Made by a program: the position numbers and the translations under genes. A stretch of 64,000 nt of DNA, taken from NCBI RefSeq assembly GCF_010729665.1, contig NZ_AP022610.1, forward strand, positions 1,736,001 to 1,800,000. The letters are read 5' to 3'. This document shows positions 1-6,708 of this stretch, piece by piece; position 1 is the first letter of the stretch, and the number at the start of each line of letters is the position of its first letter. Under the pieces are notes generated by a model. It was given only the letters and a program-made list of their open reading frames with translations, did not search any database and was not told the origin of the DNA. The stretch comes from Mycolicibacterium madagascariense. Lineage in GTDB: Bacteria; Actinomycetota; Actinomycetes; Mycobacteriales; Mycobacteriaceae.

Positions 1-350
1 AGCGCGTCATCCCGGATCGCCGGAAGTCCCTCGCGCACGAGCCGGGCGAGCAGCGCCGTGGGCCCGGACAGCAGCGCGTCGTAGCGGCGCAGCACCTCGA
101 CGCGGGTGTCGGCACCGGCGGGTGACGACGTGCCCCAGCGCAGCAGTTCGTCGAGTCGGCCGAGGAAGTCCTCGATCGAACTCACCAGGATCTCGTCCTT
201 GGAGCGAAAGTGGTAGTACACCGCGGCCTTGGTGATTCCCAGCACGTCGGCGATCTCCCGCAACGACGTGGCGTCGTAACCCTTCTCGGCGAACAGCGAC
301 AGCGCTACCGACTGCAGCTGGGAACGGGTGTCGGTTCGGCGTAGGTCCAT
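1..350 (-). CDS. TetR/AcrR-family transcriptional regulator (3' end outside window)
   Basis: The minus frame read from the ATG at 350 begins MDLRRTDTRSQLQSVALSLF and contains a typical TetR helix-turn-helix (residues about 20-50: EIADVLGITKAAVYYHFRSK). The reading frame is open to the window edge, so the ligand-binding C-terminus is missing. An AGGAG-type ribosome site lies at 355-360, just upstream. The gene is divergent from the methyltransferase at 440, with an inverted repeat between them, so it probably represses itself and that neighbour. The family assignment is firm; the ligand is unknown. Confidence 0.85.
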   Translation of the reverse strand, partial: MDLRRTDTRSQLQSVALSLFAEKGYDATSLREIADVLGITKAAVYYHFRSKDEILVSSIEDFLGRLDELLRWGTSSPAGADTRVEVLRRYDALLSGPTALLARLVREGLPAIRDDA

Positions 351-373
351 CCATGCTCCTTCGGCGGCCGCCC

Positions 374-399
374 TAGCTTACTTTACGACCGGTAAGCTA
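374..399. promoter_or_regulatory. Candidate TetR operator between divergent genes
   Basis: Perfect 8-bp arms TAGCTTAC (374-381) and GTAAGCTA (392-399) are separated by 10 bases. The repeat sits between the TetR start at 350 and the methyltransferase start region. This is the usual placement for an autoregulatory TetR operator; binding is inferred. Confidence 0.55.
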
Positions 400-439
400 G
401 TTGCAGACAGTCCGTAACCCGGCGATGAAGGGAACCGAA

Positions 440-1378
440 GTGGCCAGAACCGACGACGACACCTGGGACATCAACGAGAGCGTGGGCGCCACCGCGCTCG
501 GCGTGGCCGGTGGCCGGGCAGCGGAGACCAACAGCGAGAACCCCCTCATCGAGGACCCCTATGCGCAGCTGTTCCTCGAGGCGGCAGGCGACGGAATCTG
601 GAAGATGTACCTCCAGGACGAACCGCCCGCCGAGCTCGCCGAGATCGATCCCCACTTCGCCGAGCGGATGGTGTCGATGAAGAGCTACATGGCCTCGCGG
701 ACGAAGTTCTTCGACGACTTCTTCCTCGCCGCGGCGGCCGCCGGCATCCGCCAAAGCGTGATACTGGCCGCGGGACTCGACTCCCGCGCCTGGCGGTTGG
801 CGTGGCCGCAGGGCAGCGTTGTCTACGAGATCGACCAACCCAAGGTGCTCGCGTTCAAGCTCGACACGCTGGACTCCCATGGCGTCTCGTCGATCGCCAC
901 GCACGTCGGCGTCGGCATCGACCTTCGTCAGGACTGGCCAAAGGCGTTGGTGGAGGCCGGGTTCGACCCGAAGCAGCCGACGGCGTGGTCGGCCGAGGGA
1001 CTGCTGCCCTACCTGACGGCCGATGCGCAGGACCTGCTGTTCGACCGCGTGCAGTCACTGAGCGCTCCCGGCAGTCGGATCTCCGTGGAGGCCTTCACCA
1101 ACGCCTTCTTCAGCGCCGAGAGCTTCAGCCGGCGGGAGGCCCAGATGGAGCAATATCGCGAGATCGCGAACAAGTTGGGCGGCAAGGACATCACCGAATC
1201 CGGCAACCTGCTCTACGAGGAGGAACGCACCGAGGTCACCGACTGGTTGGAGGCACACGGTTGGGACGCCACCGGGATCGGCGCCGAGGATCTGATGGCC
1301 GGCTTCGGTCGCCGCGTCGACAGCGACCTCGAGGAGGCCTTCCCGGACAGCGTGTTCGTCGAGGGTCGACTCGCCTAG
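440..1378 (+). CDS. SAM-dependent methyltransferase, TIGR00027/PF04072 family
   Basis: A 312-residue protein of the class I methyltransferase family that is expanded in mycobacteria (leucine carboxyl methyltransferase-like). Visible family features are the N-terminal [18 protein letters not shown], the SAM-binding strand [14 protein letters not shown] and the acidic loop [10 protein letters not shown]. Substrates of these mycobacterial enzymes are mostly unknown. I chose the GTG at 440 because family members usually begin MARTDDD and a GAAGGGA ribosome site lies 6-7 nt upstream; TTG 401 and ATG 425 are longer in-frame alternatives. It is divergent from the TetR gene and probably under its control. 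Confidence 0.85.
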   Translation: MARTDDDTWDINESVGATALGVAGGRAAETNSENPLIEDPYAQLFLEAAGDGIWKMYLQDEPPAELAEIDPHFAERMVSMKSYMASRTKFFDDFFLAAAAAGIRQSVILAAGLDSRAWRLAWPQGSVVYEIDQPKVLAFKLDTLDSHGVSSIATHVGVGIDLRQDWPKALVEAGFDPKQPTAWSAEGLLPYLTADAQDLLFDRVQSLSAPGSRISVEAFTNAFFSAESFSRREAQMEQYREIANKLGGKDITESGNLLYEEERTEVTDWLEAHGWDATGIGAEDLMAGFGRRVDSDLEEAFPDSVFVEGRLA

Positions 1379-1391
1379 CCAGGAGGCGTCG

Positions 1392-2120
1392 TCAGGGTTG
1401 GTCGCTCACCTCGATGACCGTTGCGGCGATGTACCGGTCGACGTCGGTCTCGGGTGGGTAGGCGGGCCCCTCGCGGCGCTGCGGGCTGACCACGACGTCG
1501 AGGAGCCCGTCGGCCATTCCGGCGAGTTGGTCGGGCGAGCCCTCGATCGCCAGGCTGTGCTGCACCGAGACCAGGCCGTGCAGACCCGTCCACAGCGTGT
1601 GGGTGGCCTGATAGAGCGGCAGCGACAACGGGTAGCCCGCGTCGGCGGTTGCGGCCAGGGCGCGGCGCAACCTGGCCGACACCAACCGCGCCGGGTGCAG
1701 CCCCATCCGTTCGCGCTCGACGACCGGCTGCCGCACCTCGTACATCAGCCGGTAGTGGCCGGGGTTCTCCATGGCGAATCGGCAGTACGCGTGCACCTGG
1801 GCACGCAGCCGGTCGCGGGGTCCCGTAGCGGCCGAAGCGGCCTCCGCGGCGGCCATCTGATCGGCCAGCTGCCGGTACTTGTCGGCCAGTGCCGCCCAGA
1901 CCAGCTCGGTCTTGTCGGCGAAGTGCAGATAGATGCTGCCCGGAGTGACCCCGACGGCGTGGGCCACCGCACGCATCGTCAGCTTCTCGTCGCTACCCCA
2001 TTCGTCGAGCAGCCGATTGACGGCGGCCAGCACCTCGTCGCGCAGCTGCTCACCCTCACCACGTCGGCTACGACGCCGCGCTGGTTGCTCCTCCGAGTGG
2101 CCGGCCACGCCAACCACCAT
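1392..2120 (-). CDS. TetR-family regulator at the end of the P450 operon
   Basis: A 242-residue protein with an N-terminal TetR HTH (about residues 30-75, including TMRAVAHAVGVTPGSIYLHFADK) and a longer helical C-terminal ligand domain. It is encoded 28 nt downstream of the P450 gene on the same strand, so it is probably the last gene of the operon and may control it by feedback. The best operator candidates are the paired repeats upstream of the ferredoxin gene (6072-6084 and 6150-6162). The start is the first in-frame ATG; its Shine-Dalgarno sequence is weak and a start a few codons downstream is possible. Confidence 0.85.
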   Translation of the reverse strand: MVVGVAGHSEEQPARRRSRRGEGEQLRDEVLAAVNRLLDEWGSDEKLTMRAVAHAVGVTPGSIYLHFADKTELVWAALADKYRQLADQMAAAEAASAATGPRDRLRAQVHAYCRFAMENPGHYRLMYEVRQPVVERERMGLHPARLVSARLRRALAATADAGYPLSLPLYQATHTLWTGLHGLVSVQHSLAIEGSPDQLAGMADGLLDVVVSPQRREGPAYPPETDVDRYIAATVIEVSDQP

Positions 2121-2148
2121 AGGGCGAGCCCACCCGTAGCAGCACCCG

Positions 2149-3375
2149 TCACCAGGTGACGAGCATCTTCTTCACGCCGTAGTTGGTTCCGTAGGTGTCC
2201 ATCTCGACCTCCTCGAGAGGGGTTGCCAACCTCAGACCCGGGAAGCGCTCGAAGAGTTGGGGGAGGATCGTCTTCAGCTCGGCTCTGGCGATGTTCTGGC
2301 CGAGGCACTGGTGCACCCCGTACCCGAAGGCCAGATGTCTGGTCATCTTGCGGTCGAAGTCGGGCTCGTCGGGGTTGTCGAAGACCCGGGGATCGCGGTT
2401 GGCCGCCGGCATCGCCACCACGACGAGGTCACCCTTGGCGATCGGCTGGCCGGCGATCTCCAGATCCTCCTTGGCGGTACGGCCCAAACCGAACTGCACG
2501 ATGGTCAGGTACCGCAGCAGCTCCTCGACCGCGGCGCCGATCTTCTCCGGGTGCTCTGCGAGGTCCCGACGCTGGGTGGGATGGGTGAGCAGCGTCAGCA
2601 CCGACAGGCCGATCATCGCCATGGTGGTGTCGTGGCCGGCGAAGAGCAGTAGCACCCCGATGCCGATGAGGTCCTCGTCAGTGAGGATCGAACCGTCCTC
2701 CTCGCTCTTGCGAATCAGCTCCGCGAGCAGGCCCTCCGACGCCGGGTCGGCTCGCTTCTCCGCGGTGAGCTTGGTGATGTACTCGACGAGCCAGTGCGCA
2801 CCGCTGTCACGCTCGGCGCGCCGCTTGCTCGTGTCCATCATGACCTCGGTGGCGTGATGGAACTGGTCTCGATCGCCATACGGCACGCCGAGCAGCTCGC
2901 AGATCACCAGGCTCGGAATGGGTAGGGCCAGTTCGTGAATGAGGTCGACCGGTGCGCCGTCGGCCCCGAGCGCCGCCATGGCGTCCAGGTGTTCGGTGAC
3001 GATGGTGTCGATGTAGGGCTGCAGGTTGGCCTGCACCGACTTCGGCGTGAACTTCCCGGACAGCAGCCGCCGGTAGGCGCCGTGGTCGGGGGCATCCATC
3101 GAATTGAACGTCGGCGGAAGGGCTTCGGCCGATTCGTTGGCGTCGGGGTCGACGTCGTCCTCGTCGGCGACGTCGTGGCGTGGCCGTTGCGAACTCATCC
3201 GCGGGTCGGAGAACACCTGGCTGCCCTCCTCGAAACGGGTGACCAACCAGCCGATGCGGCCGCTGGGGAATCGGACCCGGGTGATGGGCTGTTCTTCGCG
3301 CAGCTGGTCGTACGCCAACGGCGGATCGAGAAGGCGTTCTCGCTCGACGGGCATGTCGCGAATGTCGTTCGTCAT
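2149..3375 (-). CDS. Cytochrome P450
   Basis: A 408-residue soluble bacterial P450. It carries the I-helix oxygen-activation motif AGHDTT (246-251), the K-helix ExxR (E285, R288) and the haem loop FGYGVHQCLG with ligand Cys357. It presumably hydroxylates or otherwise oxidises a hydrophobic substrate using electrons from the ferredoxin and ferredoxin reductase of the same operon. The start codon overlaps the stop of the preceding gene (ATGA) and has a GAGGAG ribosome site about 7 nt upstream. I cannot assign a CYP family or substrate from sequence alone. Confidence 0.93.
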   Translation of the reverse strand: MTNDIRDMPVERERLLDPPLAYDQLREEQPITRVRFPSGRIGWLVTRFEEGSQVFSDPRMSSQRPRHDVADEDDVDPDANESAEALPPTFNSMDAPDHGAYRRLLSGKFTPKSVQANLQPYIDTIVTEHLDAMAALGADGAPVDLIHELALPIPSLVICELLGVPYGDRDQFHHATEVMMDTSKRRAERDSGAHWLVEYITKLTAEKRADPASEGLLAELIRKSEEDGSILTDEDLIGIGVLLLFAGHDTTMAMIGLSVLTLLTHPTQRRDLAEHPEKIGAAVEELLRYLTIVQFGLGRTAKEDLEIAGQPIAKGDLVVVAMPAANRDPRVFDNPDEPDFDRKMTRHLAFGYGVHQCLGQNIARAELKTILPQLFERFPGLRLATPLEEVEMDTYGTNYGVKKMLVTW

Positions 3376-3773
3376 GAGTCGATCTCCTCGTGATTGGTCG
3401 TGGTGGTCTCGTTCTCGTACGCAGCGATGGCGGCTTCGACGCCGTTGTTCACCTGTGTGCCGTTTCCCCAGCCGACGTAGTAGTGCAGCTGCAGCACGGC
3501 CTCACGCAGTTCGCCGGGGGTCAGCTCCCCGTTCGTCAACGCGCCGCGGACCTGGATCTCGATCAGGTCGGCGCGACCCAGGGCGGCGGTGGCTCCGATC
3601 ACCAGGAGCCGTCGATCGCGAATGGAGAGCCCTGGCCGGCTCCAGATCTCGCCGAAGAGATGGTCGATCGTGTCCTGCAGCATGGGATTCGACTCCTTCG
3701 GCATGGTGGCCGAGAAACCTGGACCGTAGACCGCGTCCATGGTCTCGAGTCCCAGTTCGGTGGTCTCGCTCAT
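3372..3773 (-). CDS. Carboxymuconolactone decarboxylase-like (AhpD-fold) protein
   Basis: A 133-residue protein with the all-helical CMD fold signature (IRDRRLLVIGATAALGR, ELREAVLQLHYYVGWGNG). It has no cysteines, so it lacks the CxxC of AhpD-type peroxidases and fits better with the non-redox gamma-carboxymuconolactone decarboxylase branch. It overlaps the genes on both sides by ATGA junctions, indicating coupled translation with the dehydrogenase and P450. In this context it may decarboxylate or isomerise an intermediate of the P450 pathway; that role is inferred from position. Confidence 0.8.
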   Translation of the reverse strand: MSETTELGLETMDAVYGPGFSATMPKESNPMLQDTIDHLFGEIWSRPGLSIRDRRLLVIGATAALGRADLIEIQVRGALTNGELTPGELREAVLQLHYYVGWGNGTQVNNGVEAAIAAYENETTTTNHEEIDS

Positions 3774-4645
3774 GGGGTCTCCTTCAGCGAGATCGTCAGG
3801 GTGTCCCGACCGTTGGCCCGGGCGGCGTCGACGAGTGGGACGCGAATGTCGCTGCGCGCGGCCAGTTCCTGGGCGGCGGCGAGGTCCTTGTCCATGAGGC
3901 GCTGAACCTGCGGCACCATCGCGGCGGTATCCGGTTCACCTGCCAGCTGGTTGCGCAGCCAGGAGAACAGCGTGCTGCCCTCGGGGTCGGCGGCGTGCAC
4001 GGCCTCGATCAGGTGGCGGGGGTCCACTCCCGCGGACTCGACGAGCGTGGCGGCCTCGTGGACGGCGCGCCACGTACCGTAGGTGATGACGTTGCGCGCG
4101 ATCTTCGTCGCCATCCCGGCCCCCAGTGGGCCGCAGTGCACGACGTCCTTGGCGAAGTCCGACAGCACCGGCATGGCGCGGGCGACGGTGGCGTCATCTC
4201 CTCCGAGCATGGCCACCAGGCCCTGCGGCACCGCCTGGGTGACACCGCAATCCAGCAGGGTCACACCGTGATTCGCACACTCCCTAGCCAGCTCGTACAC
4301 GACGGGAACGGCAACGGTGCTCAGCAGCACCACGATGAGACCGGGGTGGGCAGCCGCCAGCACGCCGTCCTCGGCGGAGAGAACTTCTCGAGCTTGGTCG
4401 GCGTCGACCACCGCCAGCACGACGACGTCGCTGTCACGCGCCACGTCGGCCGGAGACGGCGCGATGCCTTCGACGCCGGGTAGTCCGTCGGTGGCGTCGG
4501 GACGGATGTCGTATACCGCGGGGGTGCGGCCGTGGCGCGCCAGGCTGACGGCGACGCCGCCGCCGATCATGCCGAGCCCGATGACGCCCGCCCGCAGCGC
4601 CGTTGGGCTGGACTCGGGTGCTGCGATGTCGCTGTCGGTGGTCAT
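3770..4645 (-). CDS. NAD(P)-dependent beta-hydroxyacid dehydrogenase family protein (3-hydroxyisobutyrate dehydrogenase-like)
   Basis: A 291-residue protein with a Rossmann motif GVIGLGMIGGG (residues 20-30), a central LLDCGVTQ segment where the family usually has a DAPVSGG-type loop, and the catalytic GAGMATKIARN motif with Lys181 and Asn185. The family oxidises beta-hydroxyacids or reduces imines/semialdehydes. The altered substrate loop argues against true 3-hydroxyisobutyrate. ATG 4645 was chosen because it forms an ATGA overlap with the reductase stop and starts the recognisable domain; the longer upstream frame is a shadow of the reductase gene. Confidence 0.85.
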   Translation of the reverse strand: MTTDSDIAAPESSPTALRAGVIGLGMIGGGVAVSLARHGRTPAVYDIRPDATDGLPGVEGIAPSPADVARDSDVVVLAVVDADQAREVLSAEDGVLAAAHPGLIVVLLSTVAVPVVYELARECANHGVTLLDCGVTQAVPQGLVAMLGGDDATVARAMPVLSDFAKDVVHCGPLGAGMATKIARNVITYGTWRAVHEAATLVESAGVDPRHLIEAVHAADPEGSTLFSWLRNQLAGEPDTAAMVPQVQRLMDKDLAAAQELAARSDIRVPLVDAARANGRDTLTISLKETP

Positions 4646-5850
4646 GCGATTGCTCCTTGCTCGAGGATCTGGGTGAGGTCGGCCTGCTCTGCCACCAGGG
4701 ATCGGGCGGCACGCAGTGGACGAATCATGTTGACGCCGACCGCTGCTCGCGCCTTGCCGTGGCTTCCGTAGACGGCGACGAAGGCGCGGTCGTCGAGGCT
4801 GCCGTCGACGATGGTGAAGGAATCCGCGCCGCGGGGGAGGCCATGAATCTGGATCTTGAGGTCGTACTGGTCCGACCAGATGTAGGGGACCGGGACGAAC
4901 GGCACGGGGTCGGCCCCGGCGAGGATGTTGCGCGCGACCGCCATGCCCTGCTCGGCGGCATTGGTGCGGTGCTCGAGGCGGATCCGCTCGCCGAGCCCGA
5001 CGTGGTACCACGACGCCACGTCGCCCGCGGCCCACACGTGGGGTGCGGCCCGGCAGAACTCGTCACACAGCACGCCGTTCGCCGTCGGAACCCCGCTTCC
5101 GGCAAGCCATTCGACGTTGGGAACGGAGCCGATCGCCACCAGGACGACGTCGGCAGGCAGTGTGGTCCCGTCGGCCAGCCGAACACCGGTGACGCGGTCA
5201 CCCTCGCTCGCGATGCCCGTGACCTTGACGCCCGCACGGACGGAGACGCCATGCTCGGCGTGCACGCCGACGAGCAATTCGCCGAGCTCCGCGCCCAGGA
5301 CGTCCGACAGTGGGGCGTCGACGTCGGAGACCAGGGTCACCGATGCGCCGAGGGTGCTGGCCACCGACGCCACCTCCGCGCCGAGGAACCCGGCGCCGAC
5401 GATCACCAGCCGCGGTCCTCCCGTCAGTTCGGAGCGCAGCCGTCGGGCGTCCTCCAGTGTGCGCAGCAGGTGCACACCGGCGATGCCATCGGTGTCCGGC
5501 AGGCGCCGGGGCCGCACTCCGGTGGCGACGACGAGATCCCGGTATGCGACGTCGGACCCATCGGACAGTCGAACCGAGTGCCCTGCGGTATCCACCGAGT
5601 CGGCACGGACACCGAGTCTGAAGTCGACGTCCAGAGCGGCGATCCGCTCCGGGGTTCGGAGCGCGACCCTGCCGTCGGGCCACGTCCCGGCGAGCACTTC
5701 CTTGGACAACGGCGGTCGGTCGTAGGGGAGGAGGTCTTCGTCGCCGACGAGTGTGACGGTCCCGTCGTAGCCATCGCGGCGCAGCGTCTCAGCAACCGAA
5801 AGGCCGGCTGCTGAGGCGCCCACGACGACGACGCCGGGCCGAACCGTCAT
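4642..5850 (-). CDS. NAD(P)H-dependent ferredoxin reductase (rhodocoxin/putidaredoxin reductase type)
   Basis: A 402-residue FAD flavoprotein. An FAD-binding motif VVVVGASAAGLSVAE is at the N-terminus, a second NAD(P)-binding motif VIVGAGFLGAEVAS lies in the middle, and the second FAD contact WAAGDVASW is followed by EHRTNAAEQG. It would pass electrons from NAD(P)H to the adjacent 3Fe-4S ferredoxin and on to the P450. ATG 5850 overlaps the ferredoxin stop (ATGA) and its own stop overlaps the next start the same way, so ferredoxin, reductase and dehydrogenase are translationally coupled. Confidence 0.92.
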   Translation of the reverse strand: MTVRPGVVVVGASAAGLSVAETLRRDGYDGTVTLVGDEDLLPYDRPPLSKEVLAGTWPDGRVALRTPERIAALDVDFRLGVRADSVDTAGHSVRLSDGSDVAYRDLVVATGVRPRRLPDTDGIAGVHLLRTLEDARRLRSELTGGPRLVIVGAGFLGAEVASVASTLGASVTLVSDVDAPLSDVLGAELGELLVGVHAEHGVSVRAGVKVTGIASEGDRVTGVRLADGTTLPADVVLVAIGSVPNVEWLAGSGVPTANGVLCDEFCRAAPHVWAAGDVASWYHVGLGERIRLEHRTNAAEQGMAVARNILAGADPVPFVPVPYIWSDQYDLKIQIHGLPRGADSFTIVDGSLDDRAFVAVYGSHGKARAAVGVNMIRPLRAARSLVAEQADLTQILEQGAIA

Positions 5851-6041
5851 TCGTCGACCTCGATCGCCGCCGCCGGGCACACCGCAGCCGCTTGCCGGGC
5901 GGCGTCGTACTGGTCCGCGGGCGGATCGGCATCGAGGAGGATGACGATTCCATCGTCTTCCCGCTGGTCGAAGAGGTCTGGTGCGGCGAGGACGCATTGA
6001 CCGGCGGCGCAGCACTTGGTCTCGTCGATGGTGATGTGCAT
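5847..6041 (-). CDS. 3Fe-4S ferredoxin of the P450 system
   Basis: A 64-residue acidic ferredoxin starting MHITIDETKCCAAGQC. Cluster ligands are probably Cys10, Cys16 and the C-terminal Cys55 in a CP motif; an extra Cys11 is adjacent to the first. Spacing C-x5-C with a single later CP is typical of actinobacterial P450-linked 3Fe-4S ferredoxins. ATG 6041 is preferred over GTG 6053 because AGGT lies 5 nt upstream. It is the first gene of the operon, with candidate operators immediately upstream. Confidence 0.9.
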   Translation of the reverse strand: MHITIDETKCCAAGQCVLAAPDLFDQREDDGIVILLDADPPADQYDAARQAAAVCPAAAIEVDE

Positions 6042-6071
6042 GGTGGACCTCACTCTCAGGAGTATGTGAAC

Positions 6072-6084
6072 TTAGTTCAGTTAT
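6072..6084 (-). promoter_or_regulatory. Operator-like repeat, copy 1, upstream of the ferredoxin gene
   Basis: On the minus strand this reads ATAACTGAACTAA. It overlaps a short palindrome centred on GAACTTAGTTC (6068-6078). A near-identical copy in the opposite orientation lies at 6150-6162. The location about 30 nt upstream of the operon start suggests regulation by the operon TetR; this is inferred. Confidence 0.5.
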
Positions 6085-6149
6085 ACGGCGAGGCTATACC
6101 CGGTTCCGCCCTCCGCACACCGCGGCCGCCGTGACTTAGCACACAATCG

Positions 6150-6162
6150 ATAACTGAGCTAA
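6150..6162 (+). promoter_or_regulatory. Operator-like repeat, copy 2, in the ferredoxin/6352 divergent gap
   Basis: ATAACTGAGCTAA on the plus strand, matching copy 1 in 12 of 13 positions but inverted, with 65 bases between the copies. It is followed by the small palindrome AACTAGTT. Apart from these two sites I see nothing gene-like in the gap 6042-6351. Confidence 0.45.
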
Positions 6163-6351
6163 CTAGTTCGACCGCCGACGTCGATCCCGTCGCGGACGGA
6201 AGGGCAGGTCAGGGTGCGGGCCCACTACGGGAGGCGCCGAGGACGCTCCGCGGGCTCACGGACGTGCCCGAACGCATACCGGCCCGGGGTTTCGAAAATT
6301 GACGAGTCGGCAACACCTGAGCTCGTACGTCACGACCGAACTGAGGTAGCC

Positions 6352-6537
6352 ATGGCAAAGACGATCATCGAGTTCGATTCGCTCAACACCGACGAGGGCG
6401 CTGCGACCGACGAGGCGCGCAACAAAGTCGGTCGCGAGGCGGCCGACGCGGCGTTCCGCGTCGTCGGGTCCGGACCGGGGCCGGGCTTCGCCGCTGGCGG
6501 ACCGCTGACCCACTGGGTCCTCGAGATGACGAGCTAG
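6352..6537 (+). CDS. Small hypothetical protein, possibly frameshifted
   Basis: A 61-residue protein beginning MAKTIIEFDSLNTDEGA, with a GAGGT ribosome site 3-4 nt before the ATG. It has no signal peptide or membrane segment; the middle is a charged helix (ATDEARNKVGREAADAAF) and the end is glycine-rich. I do not recognise the family. Directly after the stop, another frame reads DELAATIETGKELIQRVD and continues a few residues to a stop, which looks like coding sequence without its own start. The gene may therefore have lost its C-terminus by a one-base indel. Confidence 0.6.
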   Translation: MAKTIIEFDSLNTDEGAATDEARNKVGREAADAAFRVVGSGPGPGFAAGGPLTHWVLEMTS

Positions 6538-6708
6538 CCGCGACCATCGAAACGGGCAAAGAACTCATCCAGCGCGTCGACGCTCGAGGCAACCACGTGA
6601 AGCCATGCTGACGAGACGCCGCGCGGCTCCGTGCGCCGGCGTCCGCCGCGAAGACGTTCCGACCCGTACCCGCTCGGTCTCCGTCGACGCCAGCAACGAC
6701 TTAGTCTG

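Noticed and set aside
7..354. Minus-strand 115-aa frame starting at 354
   Set aside because: It is rich in Arg/Pro/Gly and has no domain. The frame starting at 350 encodes a clear TetR HTH with a better-spaced ribosome site, so the 354 frame is a shadow.
3104..4483. Plus-strand 459-aa frame
   Set aside because: It covers parts of three genes on the opposite strand with a composition typical of shadow frames.
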